Virus record (IMG/VR): IMGVR_UViG_3300002144_000620
Coordinates: 1-64,000 of that record
Origin: a virus
DNA: 64,000 nucleotides
Reading direction: 5' to 3' (one strand)
Program-made: the position numbers and the translations under genes
Shown: in pieces, positions 48,664 through 58,303 of the stretch
Layout of the letters: each line of letters starts with the position of its first letter
Position numbering within the stretch: the stretch's first letter is position 1
The notes under the pieces: generated by a model
Seen by the model: the letters and a program-made list of their open reading frames with translations, nothing else
Database searches by the model: none
What the model was told of the DNA's origin: nothing

Positions 48664-50195
48664 TAGAATAATTTATTTATAAATATCTTTCTTCCACCTT
48701 TTATCGTTTTCAAATTGTATTTAGTGGTTATGTTTTTAATAATATCTTTAATTTCCATCGTATATAGAGGTGTACATAGCATTTGAAAATCTTTAACACC
48801 ACCTAGAAAAGTGCCTGTAAAGAATTTATCTAATATAGTATCTATTTGTTTAGTGTTATCTAAATATAACGCCTCATTTAGGTTTTGAGTACCACCTCCG
48901 TATGATAAGTTATAAGGTACACCTTCTTGATAAACATCTTCAGTATCTAAACCGTGCGTTATTAATTCAATGAAATCGGTATTCCTTAAAACTAGAAATC
49001 CGTTTATGTATATCGAAAAATTACCCTTTTTATACTCACCATATTTAAGTTCACAAGCATCATTATAAGGGAAATCACGTTCAAAAACACAACTAATATG
49101 CATAAATTTCTCTTCATTTACATCTATCATGGGTTTTTTTGTGTAACACTCTTCTATAGTGAAATATTTTGTAACTATTAAACTAGTAGTGTGGTTTTTA
49201 CACGGATTATCTGGTTGTAGTACAAATGATTCGTTTGTTACACCTGAAACTTCTTGTGTTTCGCCTGTGTAACATATGTCGGTTGGGTATATTGTTCTAT
49301 AACCAATTCTACCGTCTGGTGTAATTCTTACACCTATTGAATTATAATATAAGTCAACGTATTCTTGCTTATATTTTAATTTTTTAGACTCTTCGGTATA
49401 TTTTTTACCAGTGTACATTGACCCATCATGGTAGTTATAGTAACCGATGTATTTATTAATACCATCTAATGTTATTAGATCGCTGTATGTATATATGTTT
49501 GCACCTTCTTTAGGTGCTATACCGTAACCATCGTTTAGTTTCTGAATTTCTATATCTGTTAAATCAGTAAATTTATTTTCAGCTCTAGTACCCATGTAAA
49601 ATATAAAACCTGTATTACCAGAGTAATCATCGTTTAATATATTTTTAGTCGCACCAGTTATATTTGTATACATCGGGAAATGTATTACCATGTTTGATGT
49701 CCACCCTAATCTAACTCTAGATGGAAACCATTCTACTGGTTGATTCTCAACTTTATAAAACCCTTGATAGAAACCACCGTTTAGTTGGTTATAATATTCA
49801 TTGTTATAAATCTCATTTGTATTGATATCGTAACCGTATAGACCAGTGTATCCAGAAACTGAATGGAAACAAAAGGTATCACCACTTTCGATAACATATG
49901 TTAAGGTTGGGTCGACCAATATTTCATTACCATTTTTAGTTTTAGTCGATACTGGGTTGTTTATACCGTTAAATATAGTATTATCGTTAGGTATAAAAGT
50001 ATTATCATAACCAGTTAAACTTATATTTTTAAGATATATATCATCACCACTATAAGCGTTTTTGATAGAACATAGATTATTGGTGATATCAATGTTAATT
50101 AAATCGCATTCACTATAGTCACGGTAAAAATCACGACAATCTTTACTTACGATTAAATCAAAATAATCACTTTTATCTAGTTCGTTATAAAACAT
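48663..50195 (-). CDS. Virion protein with a C-terminal LamG/concanavalin-like end
   Basis: 510 residues, beta-rich and Tyr/Asn-rich. GNFSIYINGFLVLRNTDFIELI and FLGGVKDFQMLCTPLYTMEIKDIIKN near the C-terminus are the typical last two strands of a LamG/concanavalin domain. The N-terminal half is probably a second beta sandwich. It has one-base overlaps with both neighbours. Likely a tail or fibre-associated structural protein. Confidence 0.65.
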   Translation of the reverse strand: MFYNELDKSDYFDLIVSKDCRDFYRDYSECDLINIDITNNLCSIKNAYSGDDIYLKNISLTGYDNTFIPNDNTIFNGINNPVSTKTKNGNEILVDPTLTYVIESGDTFCFHSVSGYTGLYGYDINTNEIYNNEYYNQLNGGFYQGFYKVENQPVEWFPSRVRLGWTSNMVIHFPMYTNITGATKNILNDDYSGNTGFIFYMGTRAENKFTDLTDIEIQKLNDGYGIAPKEGANIYTYSDLITLDGINKYIGYYNYHDGSMYTGKKYTEESKKLKYKQEYVDLYYNSIGVRITPDGRIGYRTIYPTDICYTGETQEVSGVTNESFVLQPDNPCKNHTTSLIVTKYFTIEECYTKKPMIDVNEEKFMHISCVFERDFPYNDACELKYGEYKKGNFSIYINGFLVLRNTDFIELITHGLDTEDVYQEGVPYNLSYGGGTQNLNEALYLDNTKQIDTILDKFFTGTFLGGVKDFQMLCTPLYTMEIKDIIKNITTKYNLKTIKGGRKIFINKLF

Positions 50196-51286
50196 TATAT
50201 TATTTTAATTGGTACTGGGAAGGCTCTATATTTAAGCGCTTTATTAATTTCTTCGGCTTCAGATGACATTCTTTTTAACATTTCTAATGGGTTAAATCTA
50301 ATCATTCTATCCTCTAACTCTTTTTTAAGTGTAACCATTTCATCTTTACCTTCTGATAATAACGATTGATATTCCATTTCCATCGCAGCGTCTGGTACTG
50401 GTATTTTACCACCAAAAGTACCTCTTACTCTTCCTAAAGTCTCTTTACATAAAGCAACAAAATATCTTCTAATCCATATTTTAGCTGGGTCATTTAAATC
50501 ATCGAAATCAATGTTATCCAAAGGTACGTCCATTGGTGACTTAATAATGTCTTTATTTTTAGCTAAACAATCATCTTTTGTTTCTGGATTAATATCGTAA
50601 TACCAATACCAGCATTTACCAGCATCCATCATTGAACCTCTAAAATCAAATCTACCTCCAGGTGTGTTCATTAAGTGAACGTATTTTTTGCCGTCAGGTG
50701 CGTTTGTTATTTTATAAATTAATTCTGAACGAATCATTCTATTTTTAAGATTTCTATCCGTTGTTCTCATTAAAATATCAAAAGCTGGTAGTATGTAATA
50801 ACTACCTAAACCCATATATTCAGCACCAAATTGGTTATTCCATACACCTAAAAAGGGATCTATGACAGATTGGTCTAATGAAGCTGGTGTAAACCATAAA
50901 ACTTCATTTATTTCTCTATTAGCTGGTAATTCGTACATCTGCTGACCTTTAGATAATTCGAAGTAATCTTTTTTCATTACATAACCCCCTTCACCAGCAC
51001 CTAACCCAACTATTTTTGAGTAAGAGTATGTGTATTGTGTAACTAAGTCAAATGTTCTGTATAAAAAAGCTCTTGTTAGATCAGCTTCATTAACATTTAA
51101 ACCAACTAAGCTAGGCCATTGATGTTCAATTAACCAGTTATGGATAAATTCAACATAATCTTCTGTAGCTAGTTCCAGTAGTGAATCTAATTGCTCATTT
51201 TCTAATTGGATTTTTCTAATTGGAGCACCAAGCCTGTGTTTGGCTTGTTTGTAAATTTTTTCTTTTTCAACTGGGTTTATTCTCAT
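50195..51286 (-). CDS. Virion connector-like structural protein
   Basis: 363 residues. It starts with NPVEKEKIYKQAKHRLGAPIRKIQLENEQLDSLLELATEDYVEF, a head-tail-connector-like helical opening, then Tyr/Leu-rich beta segments (MMDAGKCWYWYYDINPETK). A late FVALCKETLGRVRGTFGG-KIPVP segment resembles regions seen in neck or tail-completion proteins of large phages. The call is by resemblance and the divergent, late-gene context. Confidence 0.55.
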   Translation of the reverse strand: MRINPVEKEKIYKQAKHRLGAPIRKIQLENEQLDSLLELATEDYVEFIHNWLIEHQWPSLVGLNVNEADLTRAFLYRTFDLVTQYTYSYSKIVGLGAGEGGYVMKKDYFELSKGQQMYELPANREINEVLWFTPASLDQSVIDPFLGVWNNQFGAEYMGLGSYYILPAFDILMRTTDRNLKNRMIRSELIYKITNAPDGKKYVHLMNTPGGRFDFRGSMMDAGKCWYWYYDINPETKDDCLAKNKDIIKSPMDVPLDNIDFDDLNDPAKIWIRRYFVALCKETLGRVRGTFGGKIPVPDAAMEMEYQSLLSEGKDEMVTLKKELEDRMIRFNPLEMLKRMSSEAEEINKALKYRAFPVPIKII

Positions 51287-51294
51287 CTCTTAGG

Positions 51295-51309
51295 TATTTA
51301 TGATAAATA
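51295..51309. promoter_or_regulatory. Palindromic TATTTAT-g-ATAAATA in a divergent intergenic
   Basis: A 15-bp perfect palindrome lies between divergent genes (51286 minus, 51375 plus). On the minus strand the TATTTAT copy starts 23 nt from the ATG at 51286. The other half, ATAAATA, reads like a T4 late box on the plus strand, 66 nt before the ATG at 51375. Confidence 0.4.
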
Positions 51310-51374
51310 GTTAGATATAGGTAAAAAACACCTTATTTGGGTTTATATACCTATATAATAAATTTAAAAATATT

Positions 51375-52802
51375 ATGGGTAGACCAATAAAATATAGTAC
51401 AACTAAACTAACAGGAGCTTTAAAGAAAAGTAATTTACTTATTGGTGTCGATAAAGATGATTACGACCTTACTTGGTATAATAGTATTTCACCAACCTAT
51501 GGTTATTATGTTGTTTACGAAGCGGTACTGAGTGGTCCACCTCGTATGTATGTACCACAAAACGCTAGTGAATTAATTCGTTTGGTTGTTGATAAAGGAG
51601 GTATATCTGTTTCAACCGAAGCAGATGCTTTAGAATGGTTAGTTGGTAATGGTTATGTTATTGGTGGTAATTTTAATCATATAGTTACCGATGGTTTAGT
51701 TTTAAACTTAAATGCATCTGAGGTGTCTTCATACCCAAAACGTGGTAATATATGGTATGATTTAAGTGGTAATGATAAAAACGGCACATTAATAAACGGT
51801 ACATCGTTTAACCCTAACGGTTTTTTGGTTTTTGATGCCTCTAACGATAGAGTGACTACCAGTCAAGGTGATTTAGGTGATAACGCTAGTTATTCTGTTT
51901 CACTAAAATCATATGGTAGGGCAAATGCGTATAATATGTATATGGGTCAATATCTTCCGTATATGGGTGTTTATGAGGGTGATCGAATTGTTTATTCGGA
52001 TCGTATTAATAATGTTCAAACTTGGTTTACTACAGCGTCTGGAACCATAACAACCAATAAATTACATAATATAGTTTGTACAAGGGTTTATAATGGTTCG
52101 ACAGGTACTGACATGAAGATATATATCGATGGGGTAGAGTCGGCCTCAATTTTTAGTGTTGGTAGAAAAACTACGTTTAATGCACCTGATACAATTACAG
52201 TGGGTGATGGTGCCGCTTTTACTTGGTATCCATTTTATGGTGAAATAGTTTCAGCTCAAGTGTATAATAAAGCTTTAACTAATCAAGAAATATTAAGGAA
52301 TTTTATTGGTGAGGAGAATTTTGAGATTGATGGGGATTACCTTAAAGTTTTTAGACATTATTCTGGTACGGGTGATTTTTTTTCAAATAATAATTCTTGG
52401 GAACAAGCGAAAAGGTCAAACCCAGAAAACCCGCAAGCAAATAAATATTCTATTTTAGATAGGGTTTCTGATTTCTTAATAGATGATAAATATACATTTA
52501 AATTAAATTACCCTCAATTAGGTGTTACAAATATATGGTCACAAACAAATAACCCAGTAACTGGTAATGGTTCTGGTGGTGTTAACGGTTATGTTGATAT
52601 ATCGATTGGGTTATCGAGTAACGGTTGGGGAGGGCTGGAAAGATATGATGTTCAAACATCAACTTTTTTAGATGGTACATTAACACCTCAATCTAACTGG
52701 TATTATGCTGTTGGTGTTAAAGATTATTGGGGGGGAGCTACTACTTTCCCTGGACCTAATTCGGCAGTAAATACAGTTGAGCTTTGGGTAAAGTACAAAT
52801 AA
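51375..52802 (+). CDS. LamG-domain virion protein, tandem paralogue 1
   Basis: 475 residues. N-terminal domain (about 1-125): GRPIKYSTTKLTGALKKSNLLIGVDKDDYDLTWYNSISPTYGYYVVYE, EADALEWLVGNGYV, then IVTDGLVLNLNASEVSSYPKRGNIWYDLSGN. Next comes a LamG domain with HNIVCTRVYNG and GEIVSAQVYNKALTNQEILRNF. A C-terminal domain (about 320-475) unique to this copy has a YSGTGDFFSNNNSW opening and ends WVKYK. The shared N-terminus (with 13528 and 52823) probably anchors it in the virion; the variable part is the display module. It is the first gene of the plus-strand block. Confidence 0.8.
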   Translation: MGRPIKYSTTKLTGALKKSNLLIGVDKDDYDLTWYNSISPTYGYYVVYEAVLSGPPRMYVPQNASELIRLVVDKGGISVSTEADALEWLVGNGYVIGGNFNHIVTDGLVLNLNASEVSSYPKRGNIWYDLSGNDKNGTLINGTSFNPNGFLVFDASNDRVTTSQGDLGDNASYSVSLKSYGRANAYNMYMGQYLPYMGVYEGDRIVYSDRINNVQTWFTTASGTITTNKLHNIVCTRVYNGSTGTDMKIYIDGVESASIFSVGRKTTFNAPDTITVGDGAAFTWYPFYGEIVSAQVYNKALTNQEILRNFIGEENFEIDGDYLKVFRHYSGTGDFFSNNNSWEQAKRSNPENPQANKYSILDRVSDFLIDDKYTFKLNYPQLGVTNIWSQTNNPVTGNGSGGVNGYVDISIGLSSNGWGGLERYDVQTSTFLDGTLTPQSNWYYAVGVKDYWGGATTFPGPNSAVNTVELWVKYK

Positions 52803-52822
52803 AAAGATAGTAATTAATTGAT

Positions 52823-54403
52823 ATGGGAAGACCAATAAAATATAGTACAACTAAACTAACAGGGACTTTAAAGAAGGGTAATTTGATTGTTGGTATGGAT
52901 AAAGATAATTACGACCTTACTTGGTATAACAGTATTTCACCAACTCATGGTTATTATGTTGTTTATGAAGCTGTACCAGGTGGTTCTCCACGTATGTATG
53001 TACCGCAAAACGCTAGTGAATTAATTCGTTTGGCTGTTGATAAAGGGGGGGTAGCGGTTTCAACCGAAGCAGATGCTTTAGAATGGTTAGTTAGTAATGG
53101 TTATACAACTAAAGATAAGAATCTAGACATTAATATAACCGATGGTTTAGTTTTGTATTATAACCCATCTGACGTATCATCTTACCCTGGTAAAGGTAGT
53201 GTTATATACGATTTAAGTGGTAACGGTAATAACGGTAGTTTATATAATGGTGTTACCATGTCTTCTGGTTTAATTAATTTAGATGGTATTAACGATTATA
53301 TACGTATACCTTTTAATTCTAGCATGTCTGGTTGGAATAGTGGTCAAACTATATTAATGTGGTTAAAACATAATATTTCTAGTGGTAGGCGTAATCCGTG
53401 GAATCAAGCTTATGGTGGTTATGGTACATGGACTCATGAACAAGGTAGTGATATATCACAATATTTTGGTGATGCTGGTGCTAACGCCTCGCCTTATATA
53501 GGTGTTAGCTCACCTACAATACCTAAAAATACGTGGAATTTAGTTGCCACTACACGAGATACTTCAACCCATAGTTGGTACTTAAACGGAAACTTAAGTA
53601 GTTCTAGGGGGCATTCTTATGGAGTTTTAACCACAGACACTAACCAAGTTCTTATTGGTTATGGTTATGCTGGTTATTGGCAAGGTCAAATGGGTCCTAT
53701 TACAGCTTATGATAGAGCTTTAACACAGGGTGAGATAAAATCTGTATGGTTTAATGGTGATATAGTTACTGATGGTTTAGTATTCGCTATAGACTCCGAT
53801 AATTTAGGTTCTTACGAAAAAGATTCTTTAACAACAAGTTCACTAATAGGTTCTTCCGCTGGTACCCTAACTAACGGTGTTGGGTTTAATGGTGGTGCTT
53901 GGACATTTGATGGTACTAATGATTATATTTCTTTCCCCGATAATACCGATTTAAATAGCCAATCTATTACTATGGAAAGTTGGAGTAAGTTAGATACTGT
54001 TTTTCAAAATGCATTTTTATTTGAAAAGGGTGTAGTAAACACACAGTATAGTAACTTCTATAATGGTAATGGTACTTTTTACTTTAGAACAATAGGATTA
54101 AGTTCTCATGATTTAACATTCTATTACCCTTCTTATGTAACTACTAGTACTTGGAACCATATTGTATGTACATATGCTTCTGGTATTAAAACTATATATT
54201 ATAACGGAGTTGTAGTAGCTCAAGCAACTGGGATAACAGGTACAATTTCTACAAATACCCAAATGTATATAGGGGCGTATGGGAGGGGATCCAGTTACTT
54301 TATGAACGGAAACATAGCGGTTTCTAGAGTGTATAATAAAGCGCTAACATCATCAGAAGTAACTCAAAATTATAATGCACAAAAATATAGATTTACTAAT
54401 TAA
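52823..54403 (+). CDS. LamG-domain virion protein, tandem paralogue 2
   Basis: 526 residues. The N-terminal ~125 residues are almost the same as in 51375-52802 (about 88% of bases in the first 280 by eye). Two LamG domains follow: one ending GPITAYDRALTQGEIKSVWFNGD and a second beginning FAIDSDNLGSYEKDSLT and ending AVSRVYNKALTSSEVTQNYNA. It lacks the C-terminal domain of the first copy. It starts 20 nt after it, so the pair arose by tandem duplication with module exchange. Confidence 0.8.
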   Translation: MGRPIKYSTTKLTGTLKKGNLIVGMDKDNYDLTWYNSISPTHGYYVVYEAVPGGSPRMYVPQNASELIRLAVDKGGVAVSTEADALEWLVSNGYTTKDKNLDINITDGLVLYYNPSDVSSYPGKGSVIYDLSGNGNNGSLYNGVTMSSGLINLDGINDYIRIPFNSSMSGWNSGQTILMWLKHNISSGRRNPWNQAYGGYGTWTHEQGSDISQYFGDAGANASPYIGVSSPTIPKNTWNLVATTRDTSTHSWYLNGNLSSSRGHSYGVLTTDTNQVLIGYGYAGYWQGQMGPITAYDRALTQGEIKSVWFNGDIVTDGLVFAIDSDNLGSYEKDSLTTSSLIGSSAGTLTNGVGFNGGAWTFDGTNDYISFPDNTDLNSQSITMESWSKLDTVFQNAFLFEKGVVNTQYSNFYNGNGTFYFRTIGLSSHDLTFYYPSYVTTSTWNHIVCTYASGIKTIYYNGVVVAQATGITGTISTNTQMYIGAYGRGSSYFMNGNIAVSRVYNKALTSSEVTQNYNAQKYRFTN

Positions 54404-54463
54404 TAGGTATTGAGAATAATTAGTTAAAAAGTAATTAATAATAAAAAACAAGTATTTATAAAC

Positions 54464-54724
54464 ATGGAAAGGGAATATGTGATTTTTAATGTATCTGAGT
54501 TAAGTAAGATTGACTTTTCTCAGGTATTAGAAACTTCAGCAGATACAGTTAGAAAATCTGTTGATGAAACTAAAACATTTGTAAAATGGGATGGTGATTT
54601 AAACGGACAAAATGTTCCAGTTTGCGTTCAAGGTCTTACAACTAAAGAGGGTCCTTATACGCATTCAGAAATAGTGAGTATACTGTCAACAAATGTGTGG
54701 ACAGATAATACTATAACACCTTAA
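54464..54724 (+). CDS. Small conserved-type phage protein
   Basis: 86 residues, starting MEREYVIFNVSELSKIDFSQVLETSADTVRKS and ending PYTHSEIVSILSTNVWTD. I recall similar small proteins beside tail-fibre genes of large T4-like phages but not an assigned function. TATTTATA lies only 3 nt before its ATG. It is followed by an 8-nt gap to the GP88-like gene. Confidence 0.6.
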   Translation: MEREYVIFNVSELSKIDFSQVLETSADTVRKSVDETKTFVKWDGDLNGQNVPVCVQGLTTKEGPYTHSEIVSILSTNVWTDNTITP

Positions 54725-54732
54725 TAAAGAAA

Positions 54733-55899
54733 ATGAGTAATAATAGTATAGAAGAATCTTTAAATAGATTAAAAGAATTATATAGTTATAGATTAAATGA
54801 ATCTAATAACATTAACGAGGTTGATTGGGATAATCAGTTTAGTGATGTTAAGAAAACTTGTATGGCACCAGAAGTGGTTGTTAAAATGCTTAATGATCAA
54901 TTAACCAGATTAAACTCTGACGGTGATAGAGCAAAGATAGATGCGAATACACCTATATTTAGTAGAGGTAATATACCTCTCAAGGATGGTGATGTTGATG
55001 TTGAACACTTTATTAAAGAAATTACCGCTAAACCTAAAATGATTTTCGATAGGAACCCTAAGATGGAAAAGGGTGATCAAGGTGGTTTACAGTACACTGT
55101 TAACACTGGTTTACCAGCTTTAAGGAGTATATTGTATGATAAAGAGGGTAATGAGTTTTATACCATAAACACTTGTCCTGGGGCTGGCGCTTGTGCTGTA
55201 AATTGTTATGCTAGAAAAGGTTTTTATATCATGAATGACGGTAAAAACTTAAAATATACACAAAGATTAAATTTATTACTTAATGATCCTGAAGAGTATG
55301 AAAATATTATTATGGACGAATTGGATCCTTTGGCTTATAAAATTAAAAGAGAATCTAGGGGGTTAGGTGAAGATATAAAATTAGTAATAAGATGGAATGA
55401 TGCTGGTGATTTCTTTGCTAAGAAGTATTATGATATAGCTAGAAGTGTAACGAGTCAATTAATTAAGGCTGGATTTAATGTTGAATCCTATGCTTATACA
55501 AAAATGGGTGATATAGCTAATATTGCTGATGACAATTTTATAATGAATTTTTCTGATGACGCTAATAAAAGAGAAACTGAAAAGGTTGATACGGATTCAG
55601 TTAAAGTTTCTAAAATAGTACCAAAGAGTTTGTTTAAAGATATCTTTATTAAAAAGGGACCGCATTATGTTAAAGATGAAAAAGGTAAAGCTACGTTTAA
55701 AGATGGTGGTGACCAAGAATTAAAAAGATTGGTAAGTTCTGAGTATAACGTACCTTACGACTCATTAGTTTATACTAGCGAATTACCATCAACACAGGGT
55801 GAACCATTAAAGTATAACGTCATTGTTTTACCAACTGGTGATAGTGATGTTGGTGCACAAAGAAGGGATGTAAAAATTAGTTTTCTTTGTGAACACTAA
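54733..55899 (+). CDS. GP88-like protein with Cys cluster
   Basis: 388 residues. FYTINTCPGAGACAVNCYARKGFY (142-165) with C148-x5-C154-x3-C158 is the core of GP88-like phage proteins, which have a CPGA-x-x-C-x-x-x-CYA motif; IRWNDAGDFFAKKYYDIARSV (223-243) is the second conserved block. The role of the family is unknown; a metal or iron-sulfur site is a reasonable reading of the Cys. It converges on the helicase gene with a 4-nt overlap of the 3' ends. Confidence 0.75.
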   Translation: MSNNSIEESLNRLKELYSYRLNESNNINEVDWDNQFSDVKKTCMAPEVVVKMLNDQLTRLNSDGDRAKIDANTPIFSRGNIPLKDGDVDVEHFIKEITAKPKMIFDRNPKMEKGDQGGLQYTVNTGLPALRSILYDKEGNEFYTINTCPGAGACAVNCYARKGFYIMNDGKNLKYTQRLNLLLNDPEEYENIIMDELDPLAYKIKRESRGLGEDIKLVIRWNDAGDFFAKKYYDIARSVTSQLIKAGFNVESYAYTKMGDIANIADDNFIMNFSDDANKRETEKVDTDSVKVSKIVPKSLFKDIFIKKGPHYVKDEKGKATFKDGGDQELKRLVSSEYNVPYDSLVYTSELPSTQGEPLKYNVIVLPTGDSDVGAQRRDVKISFLCEH

Positions 55900-57674
55900 C
55901 GTTTTAAACTTTTAATAACTTCTTTACTAACCGATATATCATCTTCTTTAGGTGAATCACCCATTATTGTAGCTATAATTTTCATTTTAGCTTGTAGCGC
56001 TTTATACATTATAATATCTAGAGTATCCGTAAACAATGGGTAAATGATATGTACTTTATTTTGTTGTCCTATTCTGTGTGCTCTGTCTTCGGCCTGCATG
56101 TGATTAGCTGGTGTCCAATCTAAATCATTGAATATAACAACGCTACCTTCTGTTAGTGTTAAACCAACACCAGCAGCAACAATGTTACCTAAAAATACTT
56201 TAACGCTATCGTTATTCTGAAATCTTTCTACAGCATTTTGTCTATTTACACTTGAAACAGATCCATCTATAACAACAGCTTTACTACCAAAATGTGCTTG
56301 AAATTCTTTAATTGTGTTAGTAAAACAACTGAATATAATAACTTTTTGACCATTCTCAATCATTTCTTCAGCCATTTCAATCGTACTTTGTATTTTATCG
56401 TAAGATAGTAATTGTCTAACTTTTATTAATTTAGTTAGGTGATCAGTAATGCTAGGTTTTTCACCGTTAGATTCCATTTCACTTAACCAATCATTATATT
56501 CCTCCATATATGCGTTATAGCTTTTTGAGAATTCTAGTGGTAAGTAAACTGGTTTAATTGTTTTTTGTGGTAAATCAATAGAATCGCTTTTAGTTCTTCT
56601 TAATATAACATCGGATGAAAATTCATTTAATTCTTCTAGGTTAGATGAACCTGAGCATATCCAGAATTTTTTTGTTGTACCTTTTCTGTTTAACTGTTTA
56701 CCAGCGCAATATCTTTTAACGTAACCAACCCAGTTATCAGCAACTGGTGAATTACATAGGTAAAGTAAGTTGTAAAAATCTATAGGTTTATTTGTTATTG
56801 GTGTACCTGTAAGTAACCACCTTACTGGTATTTTCATAGCAAAATCATTAAATATCTTAGTTCTATTTGAGGCTGAGTTTTTTAAATAATGAGCTTCGTC
56901 AGCAATAACTAAATCAAATTTATAATAATCTATTGGTGATACTGGTAAATCTTCTGTATTAACACCTCTTCTAGGTAGGTGGTGAAAATTCTTTAAGATA
57001 TCGTAATTAACTATAGTCCATTTTTTAGCGGTAAAATTATTACCATCAACAATACTTACGTTGTCAACAGAATCGTAATTCGATATTTCAATTTTCCAAT
57101 TTAATTTTAAAGATGCTGGGCATACAATTAGAATTCTTTCAAAACCACCTTCAACAGCCGCTATTATTGCCGAAGTTGTTTTACCCAAACCCATTTCATC
57201 TGCTAAGATAAATTTGTCATTACTTAATAATTTTTTAATAGCAACAACTTGATGTGGTTTTGGGTCTCTTTCGTATTTAGTTGGATCTATTTCTGGTTCT
57301 GGTTTGTTAGCTTTTATACAGGACTTAGATAGGTAGAATGTATAAAATTTATCACAACCTTCCTCAAAGCAACCGTGAATATGTAACATATCATCTTTAC
57401 GACTTAATAATTTTTTTATGAAAACTTTATCGGGAAAGAAATCTAACTTTAATTGTTCAGTAACAAAATTCCTACATGACGCACTTATGTCAAATAATTT
57501 ATTAACAACAACTGGTTCAACATACCCATTTCTTAGAATGTAACTACATTGGTTTTTTGTTGGTATGAACCTTTTATTACGTGAGTATTCGTTTTTTATA
57601 TTTAGTATATGGTCGTTGGTGCCATTATAAACTTTAAGTATATCTAACGCTCTTTTTTCTATCGGTAATTGCAT
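55896..57674 (-). CDS. SNF2-type DEAD/H helicase
   Basis: 592 residues. An N-terminal ~130-residue part contains a GCFEEGCDKFYTFYLSKSC segment. The helicase core has motif I ADEMGLGKTT (158-167), II IADEAHYLK (257-265), III LLTGTPITNKP, IV-V ELKVIIFSCF-type and VFLGNIVAAGVGLTLTEG, and VI QAEDRAHRIGQ. The core is like SMARCAL1/SNF2-family proteins, which remodel branched DNA or nucleoprotein. It may serve replication-fork or recombination steps. It is the only minus-strand gene between two plus-strand blocks. Confidence 0.93.
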   Translation of the reverse strand: MQLPIEKRALDILKVYNGTNDHILNIKNEYSRNKRFIPTKNQCSYILRNGYVEPVVVNKLFDISASCRNFVTEQLKLDFFPDKVFIKKLLSRKDDMLHIHGCFEEGCDKFYTFYLSKSCIKANKPEPEIDPTKYERDPKPHQVVAIKKLLSNDKFILADEMGLGKTTSAIIAAVEGGFERILIVCPASLKLNWKIEISNYDSVDNVSIVDGNNFTAKKWTIVNYDILKNFHHLPRRGVNTEDLPVSPIDYYKFDLVIADEAHYLKNSASNRTKIFNDFAMKIPVRWLLTGTPITNKPIDFYNLLYLCNSPVADNWVGYVKRYCAGKQLNRKGTTKKFWICSGSSNLEELNEFSSDVILRRTKSDSIDLPQKTIKPVYLPLEFSKSYNAYMEEYNDWLSEMESNGEKPSITDHLTKLIKVRQLLSYDKIQSTIEMAEEMIENGQKVIIFSCFTNTIKEFQAHFGSKAVVIDGSVSSVNRQNAVERFQNNDSVKVFLGNIVAAGVGLTLTEGSVVIFNDLDWTPANHMQAEDRAHRIGQQNKVHIIYPLFTDTLDIIMYKALQAKMKIIATIMGDSPKEDDISVSKEVIKSLKR

Positions 57675-57760
57675 AATGCGAATCCTTATTGTAGGTAATT
57701 CATTATTTTAATAAAATTAAGATATTTTAATAGCAAAGTCAATTCATTAATATATTAAAC

Positions 57761-57776
57761 TATTTATATATAAATT
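57761..57776 (+). promoter_or_regulatory. Candidate late-promoter motif before the neck genes
   Basis: TATTTATATATAAATT starts 19 nt before the ATG at 57780 and belongs to the TATTTATA set. Confidence 0.4.
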
Positions 57777-57779
57777 ATA

Positions 57780-58301
57780 ATGGAGAGGAAAACTAGAATA
57801 CCCAACACTAGACTGAACAAATTTTACGATGAAGATGATTTCAGATTAGAATTAGATATGGCGACAGATCTAATAGAGGGTGACATGAATTTCACTATAG
57901 TTTTATTTAGAATTGATCGGGTTAATACTCAAGTTGATGATGTTTATTGGGAAAGTAATACTTCAGATATTAGATTTAAAGCTCCTGTTGAGCTTAAAGT
58001 TATACTCAATTTGTCTAGTAGTGAGACTAAATCATACTCACCTAATGGTAATATGATGTATAAAGAATATGGTAATTTAGAGTTTACCGTTTTAAAGAAG
58101 CAGCTTGAAGAAAAAGGTGTTGATATTAGTTACGGTGATATGGTGGGTTATTCGGATTATGAAGATAATTTTAAGTATTTTAATGTCTTTGATGATGGTA
58201 GAATTAATAGTGATAACCCTAGTACACATTTTGGTTATAAAGGTTACTTCAGAAAAATAAAATGTACAAATGTTGACCCTAACATTTTTAACGGAAAATA
58301 A
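57780..58301 (+). CDS. Neck/head-completion protein (gp14-like position)
   Basis: 173 residues. ELDMATDLIEGDMNFTIVLFRIDRVNTQVDDVYWES and the end GYSDYEDNFKYFNVFDDGRINSDNPSTHFGYKGYFRKIKC fit the neck protein class of T4-type phages; in T4 the order 13-14-15-18-19 matches this and the next three genes. Position and length are the main grounds. The gene ends 2 nt before the next start. Confidence 0.62.
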   Translation: MERKTRIPNTRLNKFYDEDDFRLELDMATDLIEGDMNFTIVLFRIDRVNTQVDDVYWESNTSDIRFKAPVELKVILNLSSSETKSYSPNGNMMYKEYGNLEFTVLKKQLEEKGVDISYGDMVGYSDYEDNFKYFNVFDDGRINSDNPSTHFGYKGYFRKIKCTNVDPNIFNGK

Positions 58302-58303
58302 AT

